Below, one piece after another: positions 44,830-57,300 of a stretch of DNA of 64,000 bases. The position numbers and the translations under genes are program-made. The number at the start of each line of letters is the position of its first letter. The stretch's first letter is position 1. The notes below the pieces were generated by a model, which was given only the letters and a program-made list of their open reading frames with translations, did not search any database and was not told the DNA's origin. The stretch lies in assembly GCF_949987515.2 (NCBI RefSeq), contig NC_082687.1, positions 121,935,838 to 121,999,837 on the forward strand, given 5' to 3'. This stretch comes from Delphinus delphis (Eukaryota; Chordata; Mammalia; Artiodactyla; Delphinidae).

Positions 44830-45380
44830 ACTCTCTCCCCACTATATAAGAATATTAAGAATTGGAATGTTAAACTGCTTTGTATTGAGGACACAATGTC
44901 CACATTATGTGTCCATAATTTCATCATCTACTTAGCCATTTACTTATACATACTTTCATTCATTCAAGTACTATATAGAGTGTTTAATACCAACAGTAAA
45001 TAAATAAAAGATTTAGACAAACTCTCTGATGTTAGAGAAATAGGGTAGACACGGATACGGCAGTTATATAACAACATGAGGCACTATCCAGTAACTGACA
45101 GAATGCAGAATCAGAGAATTCCTCAAGATTTTGGATGAGAAGATGAAATTGTCATCGTAGGACCTCATGGAGAATATCAGACTCTAGTTTGATCTTGGGA
45201 GAACGAGAATATAAAAAAGTGGTGGTAATGCTGAGGTGGTGATGGGGTATCCCAGGTGGATAAAAGCCTAAAAAAATATGTTTGATAATTTCCAGAGCAA
45301 TATCCTGTTTTCTCAGATAAGGAAATTGCCACAATGGTTTAAGCACTCACAGGAGGCAGCTGAGCTTTAAAGAATCTTGG
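44830..45380. other. No recognisable feature
   Basis: No supported gene, RNA gene or repeat. Confidence 0.5.
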
Positions 45381-45384
45381 AATC

Positions 45385-45535
45385 AGAATGAGGAGACCTG
45401 GGTTCTATCTTCTCACAGTTGGTGACATTTGGCAAACCCTCCGTTTCCTTATTTGTAAAACAGGACTTTCAGTATAGTACTTTTAACAAAATTGCTGTAA
45501 AGATTAAAGGAAATAATCTCTGTCAGGGTTTCTCA
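45385..45535 (+). repeat. MIR SINE
   Basis: 'gagacctgggttctatcttc', 'ggtgacatttggcaaaccc', 'cgtttccttatttgtaaaac' and 'gctgtaaagattaaagg' follow MIR order. Confidence 0.65.
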
Positions 45536-45539
45536 ATCT

Positions 45540-46456
45540 GGCCTTTATGTATGTGCTAGAAAAAAAAAAAGTTCAATTTTCAAATAAATTTGGGAAACAG
45601 TGGTTTAAATTGTGTGTTCAAGAGATCATGACTTTTTCAGAGGAGAAATCAGTATGTACTGTACCCCAACTTATTGTGCCAATGAATTCCTTTATTTAAG
45701 GATAATTTTTTGAGATCTTCTAGGACAAGCGTTTCAGAGAGTACAGTCTGAAACATGGCACAGTCAACCTGCTGTATGTAGTATATACAGTGTAACCATG
45801 TCGCCTGGATATCACTGTGAAATTTCAAAATTCTGTGGTCTTTTCTCAAAGTCACAACTAAATAAAAAATGAAGTCGACAGGTCAAAAGTATTTGAACTT
45901 GAAAGGGACTAGAGTTTATAACCCCAATGGTGAAGGAGGTTATGGACAAAAGACATTTAAATAACTGGAAATGTTTCATTCTCTTAAAGTGCTATTTCAG
46001 TAAAAAAATGAGCACAATGGACATTTCTTCTTAATTTAATATCCTCTTACTGTATCTCTTAACATAAGTTTCTCACTCATTTGAATTTCTGCCAGTCACT
46101 GTCTTTGACTCTGTATTATCTTTGCTGCTGAACTAGGAGAAACTTCTAATCTTTGCTTTTCTCCCCAAAATATGAATACTGCACAATCGTTGTGTTTCCT
46201 CTGTATGGAGGTTAGGAAGCAAGGAGTCTGCAGTAAATACTTCTAATTAAATCTTTACTCTGACATATAGGAAGGAGCACTTTCCTGACTGTGTACCCAG
46301 GGCCATTTTTATCCATGTAAGGCAGTAACCAAAATCTCATCAAGAATCTAATGCAGATGTGCACTTCCTACCTGAATCTGAGATGCTATGCTGGGGTTTG
46401 GACATTTAGATCCAGCCACTATGGAACTGTGTTTGGAAAACAAAAATTAACATGAT
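45540..46456. other. No recognisable feature
   Basis: No supported gene, RNA gene or repeat. Confidence 0.5.
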
Positions 46457-46470
46457 AAAAATCAATAAGA

Positions 46471-47414
46471 CCTGGCTATTGTAAATAGAGCTGCAGTGAA
46501 CATTGTGGTACATGTATATTTTTGAATTACAGTTTTCTCAGGGTATATGCCCAGTAGTGGGATTTCTGGGTCATATGGTAGTTCTATTTTTAGTTTTTTA
46601 AGGAATCTCCATACTGTTCTCCATAATGGCTGTATCAATTTACACTCCCACCAACAGTGCAAGAGGGTTCCCTTTTCTTCACACCCTCTCCAGCATTTAT
46701 TTTTGTAGATTTTTTGATGATGGCCATTCTGACTGGTGTGAGGTGATACCTCATTGTAGTTTTGATTTGCATTTCTCTAATGATTAGTGATGTTGAGCAT
46801 CCTTTCATGTGTTTGTTGGCAATCTGTATATCTTCTATGGAGAAATGTCTGTTTAGGTCTTCTGCCCATTTTTGGATTGGGTTGTGGCACATATATATAA
46901 TGGAATATTACTCAGCCATAAAAAGAAACGAAATTGAGTTATTTGTAGTGAGGTGGATGGACCTAGAGTCTGTAAGTAAGAGTGAAGTAAGTCAGAAAGA
47001 GAAAAACAAATACCATATGCTAACTCATATATATGGAATCTAAAAAATAAAAAAATGGTTATGAAGAACCTAAGGGCAGGACAGGAATAATGACGCCGAT
47101 GTAGAGAATGGACTTGAGGACACGGGGAGGGGGAAGGGTAAGCTGGGACGAAGTGAGAGAGTGGCATGGACTAATATATACACTACCAAATGTAAAATAG
47201 ATAGCTAGTGGGAAGCAGCCACATAGCACAGGGAGATCAGCTTGGTGCTTTGTGACCACCTAGAGGGATGGGTTAGGGAGGGTAGGAGGGAGACATAAGA
47301 GGGAGGAGATATGGGGATACATGTATAGGTATAGCTGATACACTTTGTTGTACAGCAGAAACTGGCACATCATTGTAAAGCAATTGTACTCCAATAAAGA
47401 TGTTTAAAAAAAAA
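46471..47414 (+). mobile_element. LINE-1 with 5' inversion (twin priming)
   Basis: 46,471-46,884 is L1 ORF2 3' sequence in antisense ('gacctggctattgtaaatag' to 'gcccatttttggattgggttg'). From 46,885 the same family continues in sense ('gtggcacatatatataatgg') to the 3' end 'ccaataaagatgttt' and nine A. About 60 bases of L1 between the two blocks are missing, and the junction shares a couple of bases. A short candidate target duplication aaaaatca lies at 46,457-46,464 and 47,410-47,417. Frames on both strands are ORF2 relics. Confidence 0.92.
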
Positions 47415-47419
47415 TCAGA

Positions 47420-49090
47420 CCAGTAGATAATATTCTATGTTCTGTTTCAGTCTTGGTGTTTTAGTTCTAGGGTGTCTCTTTCAAGCAGAAGAGTTACATT
47501 AGCCAGGAATTACTTCCTGTAAACATAATCTAACTACTTCTTTTCACTGACTACTAACACAGGACATCAACCCAGTTCAGAATCTCAACAGTTAGTTTTG
47601 AGAGGCAGCAGGGATGGCTCATGTATGCTCACCAGCACATCTGGCCAGCTGCCATGTGGCCGCTCCTATTTCTTTCCTTTTCTTTTGTCCAAATCACCTT
47701 TCACTGAGCGAGTTTGTCATCACCACCTGACTGTCACCATTTTTGCCATCTCTACTGGGCCTCATTATTTTTTCTAGTAGGATCTGCCACCCAGTATTTA
47801 TTTTCTTCTATATAGAATGTCAGTTTGTCTTTAAATCTTTATATCTTCTCTCTGAGCATTTATTTCAAAGAGGAAATAGCTTCTCTAATTTCACAGAGAA
47901 TGTGCAGTCAAAAATGTAATCTATTTCATGGAGGAATTCCTCTTGTTTTCTTCTATTTCCTGCCTCTCTCATATTTGTTATTTTTCTTTGTTTCTTGTTG
48001 TGTATTTTTTCTTGACACATCAGGTCCTGTCAGCAATGTTTTCTAGCTATTCTGATCATGATGTATAGGGGTTTTATTTCAAGACCACCTATTGACTGGC
48101 AAAGAGTTGATCTGGTAGGAAGCTTGGATATAGATCTCTTATCTCAGAATACTTCCTGCCTAACTTTACTTTGTAATTTGGAGCAAACAGATAGATGGAT
48201 GTCTGGCTTGCAGTAAATCCCAGAATGGTACAAGTCCTTCATGCAGAGATTTAGTGTTTACTTCCTTTCGGAAACTTTGGAAATTGTTCTCACGTACAAT
48301 CACTCCTTTATCCTGCCTCACTAATAGTCTGTTTTCTGCAAAATGCTTGTTTGAATGAATGAATGAATGAACAATGGTCCCATGGGGATGGCAGTTTGAT
48401 ATATTCCTCAGAGACATGGTTCTCCCAATCCTTCAGTATTCATCTGGTTATTTTCTAACCTAAGGAGGCACGATAACCTAGCCCCTACCCAGTGTGGAAC
48501 GTTTTAAACCTCACGTACTGCAAATTTAAAACAAAACTTAAAAGATGGAGCTACAGCAGCATAAAATAAAGGAGAAATGTTATTTGCCAGGATTTCTCCC
48601 ATTTTGATCTTGCGTGATTTAGGTTTTTAAATTAGCTTCCTGAGGCTTTTCTGGGTCCTGTGTTCACATAGTCTACCAGTAAGCATGTTGAATATCCTAG
48701 ATGACTTAACGTGAAACTTTGAATGATATGGCCTTTTCAGTGTTAAGTAGAAGGTCAGCTAATGATACCTTGCACAAACCTGCTCTAGTTTTCCTGTCAA
48801 AGTCAACTTTTCCAAGTTTATCTAGAGCCCTTTGTTTATGCTTACATTTATTAAATCATTTATAAAGCATTATTTTAGACACACATCTTTCTGGTCACTA
48901 GCTCAATATCCATACTCAGGAGTAAATGTAATCATTAGATAATCTTTTCTCAATGCTCATTTTTATGTCAAGGAATGAATAGGCAGATAATACAAAAACA
49001 ATCTTCTTCCTATATCCAACATTTTAGTTTGGTTATTGGTATAGCAAGGGAATCATATAACCTGGGTACAATTGGACTCAGAATACTGCT
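47420..49090. other. No recognisable feature
   Basis: About 1.7 kb. Frames of 73 and 83 codons lack domains. One (GAAT)n run of about four units lies near 48,355. No repeat family recognised. Confidence 0.45.
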
Positions 49091-49094
49091 TTTG

Positions 49095-49440
49095 TCAAAT
49101 ACCAACGTGTCCAACATTCACTTAGGATTAACCATGTGAAAAGCAATGTATTGGGTGCCATGAGAGAAGGGAACTCTGAAATGAATCACCCTGTTGGGCT
49201 CATATTCAGTCTAGAAAGACAGACACATAGACACAGACACAAATATGACCCAGTGTGATCTAGAACTGCGACTCTTAGGTGTACTTCATGCCAGGAAGGT
49301 TCAGTCCTGAAGGAGCGGATTTGTGCTGCTTGGGAGTTGTATTAGGGAAAGTTTTACAGAGGGGGTGACTTTTGAGCTAGAATCTGAAGGATGAGGAAGA
49401 GTTTAAAAGACACAAAGAAAAGTATTCTAAGTACCTCTAT
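49095..49440 (-). repeat. L2 LINE 3' fragment, antisense
   Basis: 'gggtgacttttgagctagaatc' and 'tgaaggatgaggaagagttt', preceded by a decayed 3' end, match the complement of L2. Confidence 0.5.
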
Positions 49441-49639
49441 AAAATGTCATTAAACAAATTAGCATCATCTTCCAGAAAGTATGCCTCTAAACATAGCTAT
49501 CTTGAGAAAAAGTCAGATAAAACATGATTGAAAAACCAATTTATGAATTTTATAAAGAATTTAGATTTCTATACCTGGTGTGAACATTTCTGGATTTCCT
49601 TTTATTTTGATAAAACAATTTTAAGTAGAAACTAATGTG

Positions 49640-49800
49640 TAGTGGTTCAGAGCGCATGCTCTAGAATCAGAGAGAGATGGCTTTATTTAAATCCTGGCTC
49701 TGCTACTTAAGTACTGTTGGGTGAGGTGGCATACATTACTTAACTTCTCTTAGTGTCAGTTTCTTCTCCAGAAAATGGGGAGAATAATACTTGTCTTAGT
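49640..49800 (+). repeat. MIR SINE
   Basis: 'gtggttcagagcgcatgctc', 'aaatcctggctctgctact', 'cttaacttctcttagtgtcag' and 'ccagaaaatggggagaataat' are a near-complete MIR in order. Confidence 0.85.
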
Positions 49801-49809
49801 GCATTCGTT

Positions 49810-51320
49810 GGTACAGAGTTTGACTTGTCGCTTGTTCTTTAAAAAACTATAAATTAGATTACTAATCAGCAGATTTTTAAAGTCCTCAAAACAGGGAAAT
49901 ATGTCACATCTTTTTAAAACGACTATGCATAACAAAGTGGTCAAAAATTACTTAATATAAGAATGAATGAGTTGATGAATGAAGAGAGAGTGAGGGAGTG
50001 CATGAATTTGGTAGTGCTTGAATTCTGCCAGTTATCTTCTTCAGAAAAAGAAAGTTTAAAATCAGAAACTTAGTTTCTGGTCAGTACAGACTGCTGTGCT
50101 ATGAAGGTATGGTATTATTCTGATATTTTGAGAATATCTGGCCAGACAACCAGAACTACTCATAGCCTGTCCTGTTCCATCTATGCTCTTTTGGAATTCC
50201 CTGAAATTTTAGATAGATGGATGTATATGTATAATTGAACTATGTATATAGTTCAATTATATATACATAAAATTATTTGAATATTTTCCTTTAAAACTTT
50301 ATATGGATTTAAAATGAGAAGGCAGTGAATGAAAATGAAAGGTGACATTTGGGGATGAAATTAGCTAATATTCTAAAGTGGCATATATCAAAAAAGTGGA
50401 ATCTGCAGTAGGACATAGAATCCTGACAAAAAGAGTTTTTTCCAAGGATAAAGTGGATAATTGCTTTTCGGAAAACATAGCTGGTACCTCAGAAAGGTCT
50501 CCTTTAAGTCCTAAAATATTATATTACAGTATTCCCCAAGGAGCACTGAAATATTTAGACTTAAGCATATAAATTTAGTGGAGAGCTTACTTCTCTAATT
50601 GTGTATATTGCTATTATACTATCTCTCTTTTTTTTAACCTTAGTTTCCCCCCAAAACACACACAGACACACACCTTTCTTAATCATGCTGAAAGGAATGT
50701 AAGGTGATACTAATTCTATGCTACAGCAGACAGAAAGATAATGGGAAGGATATTGGCATGAATGATAAGGAATGAGATTTATACTGAGTATGAAACTTCT
50801 TACAGGAGGAAGATTAGAGCAGCTATGGATTCATTTAAGAAAGTAACCAAAATTATTAAAGATTTACAAAAGTTAAACAAGTTGAAAGAGTGAAGAAATT
50901 AGATAAAGAAAGTATTTGTAGAGTAGATGCTGAGTTGAGAATTGATGGAAAGAGGTTAAGACTTGGGGGTTATATGTGGAGCCCTGTAAGGAAGGGTCCA
51001 GAGTGAGTGTATCTAAAAATCAGGACTAAAAACAAACTTGCCAAAATGAGAGCCGAAATAAATTGAACCATTAGTGCTAAGGTTTACCTATGGAATTCAG
51101 TGACCAAGCCAGACCCATGAAACTAACTTATTTGTATAGAGCATGCACTCTACAATTAGTGGTACCTTAGCTGATTATATTGTCCCACCTGAAAAGCACA
51201 CAATATGCTGATGACACTTACAACCCTGGGTAATGTGCTGCATAAAACGGAACGACAAATGTTCTTACCAAGGGTGAATATCCTTCTGCATGCCTTCTAT
51301 GTGTTCTTGAATGTCCTCCT
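49810..51320. other. No recognisable feature
   Basis: About 1.5 kb. A palindrome-like tatatagttcaattatatata region lies around 50,230-50,270, and a short (CA)n is at 50,658-50,673. No gene supported. Confidence 0.45.
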
Positions 51321-51375
51321 CATTACAAACATGGGCAACAGGCATTATTATTTCCCCATATTCCTGATTGAAGTT

Positions 51376-51422
51376 GAATTAAACAAGAATTAAACAACCG
51401 AGAATTAAACCGAGAATTAAAC
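51376..51422. repeat. Cluster of four gaattaaac copies
   Basis: gaattaaac at 51,376, 51,387, 51,402 and 51,414, at spacings of 11, 15 and 12 bases. Short local slippage array. Confidence 0.9.
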
Positions 51423-51438
51423 AACCATCCTAGGTGAT

Positions 51439-51508
51439 CTAGGTAGTTAAGGAGCTGGTCCAACTCCAGGCTTCTAGGTAGTTAAGGAGCTGGTCCAACT
51501 CCAGGCTT
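51439..51508. repeat. Perfect 35-bp tandem duplication
   Basis: 51,439-51,473 and 51,474-51,508 are identical and adjacent (each starts ctaggtagttaaggagc and ends aactccaggctt). No mismatch, so it is young compared with the MIR that contains it. Confidence 0.97.
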
Positions 51509-51699
51509 CGGTGCCTTAACCACTAGCAGAGGGGTACCTCCCTAAGGCAACACAACTCTCCTTTCATTTTTGTAGAATAAGAGACTGATCTTTGTACATA
51601 ACAAGAGCATCTACTAGTGCATGTGTGCAGATGTGAACTCGGACCTTTTCTCTATGTTTCCTTTCTGAGAGTGTCATCACCCAGTTATTCAGTGTCCAA

Positions 51700-52190
51700 A
51701 GCCAAAGGGAACAGCCTTTGTAAATACTTCCTTCTCAGTTTTTCACATTTAATATGTTACCAAATCCTATCAACATTACTTTAGATCTACTGAATCCACC
51801 CACTTCTCTGTTTCCACTGCTTCAAACTTTCCTCACTTAGACTTCTGTGATAGCGTTTCTGTTTGTTTGTTGTTTCCTAATTCTTTCTCACTCACCCCTA
51901 ATATATTCTCTACTTTGCGAACAGTAGATCACATGTTTGTGTATCACATGGCTTATGCTCCTTTATCTCATAGCTTTTATCACAGTTATAATTTTTCCAT
52001 TTTGTGAGTGATTATTTTCAAAATATTGATTTTATCATATATCTCTCTGTTTAAAATTTTTTAAATGACTCCTCATTACTTATGGTATAAAGACCACACC
52101 CCCTAGCCTTAGTTAGGATACGCTATCTTAGAAAAGATCCTTCCAACATTCCATGACTTAAAACTGAACTTTCATCCTCTCCAATGTGAC
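51700..52190 (+). repeat. L2 LINE fragment, left part of a split copy
   Basis: 'accaaatcctatcaacattac', 'cacttctctgtttccactgc' and 'aaatgactcctcattactt' follow the L2 ORF2 3' half. The copy is broken by the block at 52,190-52,640. Confidence 0.55.
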
Positions 52191-52640
52191 AGTCCAGGGC
52201 GGGAGCTCCAGGTTGGCAGAGGATCTCCTGCAAGCAGTCATTCAGGGTCTCAGACTAAGGGTGGTACAACCACCTTGATCACACAGCTTCCAAAGGTACC
52301 CCACTCTCACCACTGGAGCCCACAGAATGGGAGGTGAGCATGTGGAGGAAACACACCCACTGACTTTTAAAATCCTGTCTGGAATGTAGTGACACCACTT
52401 CTGCTTGCATTCCATTGGAGAGAAACACATCATGTGGCCACACAAGGCAAAGGGCACTGGGAAATGTAGTCTCTGGTGGGACAGCTCCACATGCTACTCT
52501 GGAAAGGAGAACAGGTTTAGCTCTTTCTGACCCACCTTTTGCCCAGCTTCATTCTCTACCATCATCCATGTCACCCTCTACTCCACCCACAACTTGACAT
52601 TTGCCGGTGAAAATGTTAGCTGTCTCTAGTTCTCTCATAC
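52190..52640. repeat. Unassigned ancient repeat-like block
   Basis: GC-richer than its surroundings. Phrases such as 'acttctgcttgcattccattgg', 'catgtggccacacaaggc' and 'gggaaatgtagtctctgg' recur in mammalian repeats I have seen, but I cannot name the family. It sits between two halves of an L2, which supports it being an insertion. The 82-codon minus frame is not a gene. Confidence 0.4.
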
Positions 52641-52930
52641 TCACGATACAGGTGTCAGGGCAAATATGACTTCTCAGGGAGGCCATTCCTCACCAGCAGA
52701 TTAGGCCAGGTCTGCCTGTACATCACATGGCTCATGCTCTTTTCTCTCATAGCACTTACCACAGTTTTAATCTTTCCATTTTGTGCAGGATTGTTTATTT
52801 AGTATATTTCTTTGTCACTAGACTTTAAGCCCCTCATAAGCAGGGACCCTGTTGATTTTGCACACCACCGTATTCCTGTTTAGCATAGTAAAGGACTAGG
52901 TACATAGCAACTTATTGTTTCAATATTGTT
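52640..52930 (+). repeat. L2 LINE 3' end
   Basis: 'ttctcagggaggccattcctc', 'catagcacttaccacagttt', 'cactagactttaagcccctc' and 'agcagggaccctgttg' are classic L2 3' end text. About 80 bp of it (52,720-52,800) also resembles 51,941-52,020. Confidence 0.75.
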
Positions 52931-52939
52931 TTTGACATT

Positions 52940-53900
52940 TCCCTTAGTAGTTTTGTCAAATGACATTGTGTTATCCTTCTCCTTATATTACATTATCTTT
53001 TACCACAACCTACATTCACTTGTTCAATAAATATATGTGTTATATGACATTAGGCACATGGATGGTAAGTGTGGTGAGAAATGGAAAAATGTGGCCTTTG
53101 ATCTGAAAGTTTTTATTTTGCATTTGGGGAAAAGGCACAAAAGGTCCTTGAGTAGAAGGCACCTGAAAAAAAAAGGTATTGCAGAATAGTATAGGATTAA
53201 ATACTGAATGAGTAATATTGACACAAAGTGTTATATAATCTCAGACATTCAGATGAGTGAGGGTTGCTGTGCTGATGAAAGTTTCCAGAAGGAAGTAAAG
53301 AATGGAACTAGATTATCACCTGTAGGTGCAAGAGTAGTGCCTAGACATTTTGAATACATGTGGATTTTTAGAGACACTAGATAAACATCAAACCTGGACT
53401 TATTCCCCATAAGTCCTTAGGAATCAGGAAAGTCCTCAGGGAACATCCTCTGACCTCCTGTGACCTTTTCTAGGAAGCAACTCAGAGTTTGGACTAGGGC
53501 CATAACCACAAATTGTTCTGGCTTGTGCCCAAGCAATTGTGTGTAGAGTGGTTGGCATTCTGTGCTGTTCAGCCCAGAGGCCCGGTCTCTTGTCCTTAGT
53601 GGCACATAAAATCTCCACAGTGTAGTGGGTTTGTTATAGCTTGACCAAAGTCTGCAGCTCAAAGGAACTTTCAGCAACATGTCTGAAAATTTTCAACTCT
53701 AGGGGAAGATCTGTGGCCATTGTAGTTGCTAGAGGGTGAGACCAAAAAATGCAACATGTGAATGGTGAAAATACAGAGGTGCTTATAAGCCTAAGGAAAC
53801 ACCCAAAAGATGAGAAGAAATAACGTTCCCACCTGATCAAACCAAGATTTAGCAATGGATAACTAATAGAGGCTAATTGTGACAGACGTTGTTTGTTCAC
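52940..53900. other. No recognisable feature
   Basis: Frames of 60-98 codons on the minus strand lack domains. No repeat recognised. Confidence 0.45.
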
Positions 53901-53904
53901 TCTG

Positions 53905-54330
53905 CATCCATCCTCCTGACATCCATCCATCCTTCATCTCTCCTGGCAAAGCCCACCTCCCAGTTTAGAGGCTGAAAATGCCAGGCTTGCAGCCTGGGAA
54001 AGCTTGCAGCTCTGGCATGATCAATGCCGACCAACTGGGACCTGAGTACAGGGGAGGTTTTGGGAAAAGCTTTCCTTAGTAACAAAAACAGAGACCCATA
54101 GAAGGTATCACCTCTTTCTCCTGCACTGGAGAGGTCATGTCTCCCTGTGCCTTGTGGAACTATCACAGATACATTGAAAGCATTGAATCCTAACCATCGG
54201 ACCACCAGGGAGCACATTATGACAACTATATTGAAATTATGAACTTTGACAGTGTTCATAATGAACATGGCATGGAACTCAGATGAAAAAATTATAATGA
54301 CATTAGTGAGCCAGGCCTTCATCGCTGAGC
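53905..54330. repeat. Unassigned block with an embedded SINE fragment
   Basis: A 141-codon minus-strand frame (54,322-53,897) spans it. It shows no domain and runs through the SINE fragment at 54,168-54,214, so it is not a gene. The remainder looks like an ancient repeat I cannot name. Confidence 0.35.
54168..54214 (-). repeat. tRNA-derived SINE head fragment (CHR-1-like)
   Basis: 'ttgaaagcattgaatcctaac' and 'ggaccaccagggag' are the complement of the first ~45 bases of CHR-1/BovA-type SINE heads. The body and tail are missing. Confidence 0.5.
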
Positions 54331-56090
54331 TGTCTAGCCCTGTCTGGTACCCTGTTAATGTGAGATCGTAAATGCCCTTATAATTTATGCCACTTCTTCT
54401 TGATGTCCTGTTACCTGAAGCCCAAAGCTCTTATCTGATTGAGTATCTAATTAAATAAAATATAAAATGAGTTAGTCATCTGCCTTCTTTATAACAATTT
54501 CTTTGTAAATGATATTATTTATGCAATTTGAAAAGGAATCAAAATTACAGATGCCAAAACAGGTGCAGGACCTTGTAAGGGCCAATTCAAGTGAGAGACC
54601 CTGAAGCTTCAATAACTTCACTGTACGTCCAACTTTGATAATCAGTTTTGAATATAAAAAATATCTATCAAAATTTTCAATCTAGTTCTTTAGATATTGA
54701 TATCAAAATTCATGTCTTAGGTTCCAGTTCTGAAAAACCAGAATAAGCATCATTAACCTCAAAACCTGATCTTCAGGAAAAGACTGTTGGGTGAACCAGG
54801 CGTAAGGCAATCTTTCATCTTTTTCTAAAACTCTGTGCCCGTAACTTTTCTTCCTACAATGTCTTCTGTCTGACGTTCAGCCATAAAATCTGTTCCCGAC
54901 AAAGGAAAGAAATGAGGACATAATGGTATGATCTATGCTTCCTGCCAAGGTTGCTACTTCGGTGATGGGGGTGCTTTGTACCCTGTTGGTTATTGGATTA
55001 CAGCCTCTGTTCCTGCCCGCATCCACCAGGGAGCCCGGTGCCCTGCCTTTACTTCTTGACCTTTGTGTTTACACTATTTCCCCCTCTGTGCTATGTTTTC
55101 CTGTGAGCTGTCAAATACTTCTAATTCCTATCTGAAGCTTCGGAGCTTCCTGCCAACTCCCAGAGGCAATCAGGACACTCCTGGTTTCAGCTCTACATGC
55201 CACACTTCCTGCCCAACATTTAACTGTTTTTCTGCATATGTACGCAATTTCTATGTCACTACCTATACCATCTTTTCTAAACCTGAAAAGCTTTGAAGCC
55301 ATAAATGTTTATCATGTCTCTTACTCCCCAACCCCCTTTTTTTAATGCATGTCTTTTAACTCATTTAGAGCAGCCAGCCTCAGTGCCTGTATTCTTCCAA
55401 CATAATTCATTTCAAAACGGAAAGTTTTCAGGAAGTCTGGGCTTTACCTACTTGTAGACTCAAACCTCATATATTACTCATTTGGAATGGGCTTTTGAAA
55501 AATGAGTTACTAATTTATTAGGCTTTTTGAAAGTGATTTAAATAACTGTATTTCCCTGTGTGCTCCACTAGCGCCCCAAGTACTTATCACATTGCACTTG
55601 ACTTGTTGTTTTCTCATCTCCCCACTTATAAAAGAAAAAAGTTATCTAGTTTCTTTTTAAGGACACTTTTCTTAATTATCAGAGAAGTTTGTATTATAGA
55701 GATCAATTCTTGAATTACAAAAAATTTAAATATTCTGTATAATCAGAATAATTATGAAGATTTTCCCCATGTATATCTGAAGCCATAACCCACATCTCTC
55801 TACACTCACCTAAACCTCAGCTCTTTTCTTTCTTCTCTCTTTAATTTTTATTACTAGTATCACAGTGTTAAAGTAAAATATATGTATTTCTTATTTCCAG
55901 CAGGTGAGTCTCACTTGATGTATTTTTAATTGTTAAATTCAAGCCTAAACAAAAAAGTGGATGGTTACAAATAATGAATCCCTTCTATTTTTTACATACA
56001 CATCATGAATTTCCCTGAGATAATTGATAAGCAGAGCAAGAGAGTAAGTTCCATACATTGCCCTCTGAAAGAGAGGGGAATTAGAAAATT
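54331..56090. other. No recognisable feature
   Basis: About 1.8 kb. 55,540-55,620 ('ctccactagcgccccaagtac', 'ttatcacattgcacttg') may be a decayed L2 3' end. Frames of 63-77 codons are not supported as genes. Confidence 0.4.
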
Positions 56091-56094
56091 TTAA

Positions 56095-56250
56095 ACACAC
56101 TTGACTTCAAATCCCTGATATACTTCAAGCCCTGATATTTTGTCGCTGGTAATCTTCAGCAGTTACCTAATTTCTCTGAACCTCAGTTTTCTCATTAGGA
56201 AAATGGAAAATGTAATGATCTTAATTGGTTGTTCAGAAATGGTATTAATA
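56095..56250 (+). repeat. MIR SINE
   Basis: 'cttcagcagttacctaatttc', 'gaacctcagttttctcattag' and 'aaaatggaaaatgtaatgatc' follow the MIR core. Confidence 0.65.
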
Positions 56251-56789
56251 TATAAGACATATATAGACATAATAGATGATATGTCAATATGAATTCCCTA
56301 CCTTTCATTGTATCTGTAGGGTTTTTTGAAAGTCAGATAGACAAGTAACTATAAATACCAGAATTTGATTATAAACTGGAAAAGAAAAGCTATATTTCAA
56401 TAATCTATTCTGCATGGTTTGTTTATCTATAACTAACCTAGGATATTAAGATTGTTCATAAGTTCATGTTCTTGTGTAAAAGTTTGGTACTTTATAGATT
56501 AAAAAATGAATTACATATTTACTAAGATATTATTTCTATTTACAAAGTAATTTGTAAAACTGAAGAAATTGCTTAGGGAAACCAAGGAGCAAAGTCCACT
56601 CCTACTTATACTAGATGGAAGGTTCAGGCACAAACAAAACCTCTATGCAGTTCATTTCAAACAGGCAGTGTCAGACGTAGAAAATTCGAAGTTCTAGAAA
56701 GCTTAGACATTTAAAAAGAATTTTGGCCCTACGTTATTGTTTTATATTTTAGCACGGATAAACCTGGTTTTAGCTTATGACTTTTCAAC
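56251..56789. other. No recognisable feature
   Basis: AT-rich; nothing supported. Confidence 0.5.
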
Positions 56790-57300
56790 TCCATGAGTGT
56801 GGCAAACGCTATGGATTGACTGCTCCAAAGCCATTTGCAGCCCCTTTCTTATCTTCTGCTACTATAGAAGCTCCAAAGTTAGGGTTCCAATATTCATGCT
56901 CCTACACTCACTTCCTCTTAGGAGTGACCACATGACCCAGTTCCACACAAAAAGATTAAATGGAGTCACTGGGCTTGCCTGCTGAGAAACTTCTAAAAAG
57001 GGACATTTGAAAAGGGCACTGTCCCTTGGCTTCTCTCTCCCCACTTCTTCCTGCTTCCAACTGGAAAGCACACACGAGCCTCCTGAAGCATCAGACATAC
57101 CACAACCTCACGGAGACAGCATCGGTGAGGACCTACCTGTACATGCTGAGAATAACTGAACAGAACATACAGAAAGTTCCCTGGAGCACTAGACTACTGC
57201 CCCCTAACTGCTGGCTGTCTGAGATAAATAACCCCTCTTTGTCTAAGTCATTGAATAGACTTTTGGTTGCTTAAATCTGAATTCAATCCTAATTGATACA
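56790..57300 (+). mobile_element. LTR-like element, family unassigned
   Basis: 'gtgaccacatgacccagttcc', 'gagaaacttctaaaaaggg', 'ctccccacttcttcctgcttcc', 'gagataaataacccctctttg' and a terminal 'tcctaattgataca' give the layout of an old mammalian LTR with a late polyadenylation region. Frames of 62-82 codons inside are not genes. Confidence 0.4.

Larger units (their letters stand above)
51325..51540 (-). repeat. MIR SINE, antisense, enlarged by local duplications
   Basis: 'ggcattattatttccccat' and later 'ggtgccttaaccactagc' are the complement of the MIR core and head. Between them lie a cluster of gaattaaac words and a perfect 35-bp tandem duplication, both listed separately. Confidence 0.5.

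Noticed and set aside
46462..47167. Two opposing L1 insertions
   Set aside because: The blocks are complementary parts of one element with a single poly-A end and a roughly 60-base gap, which fits one twin-primed insertion better.
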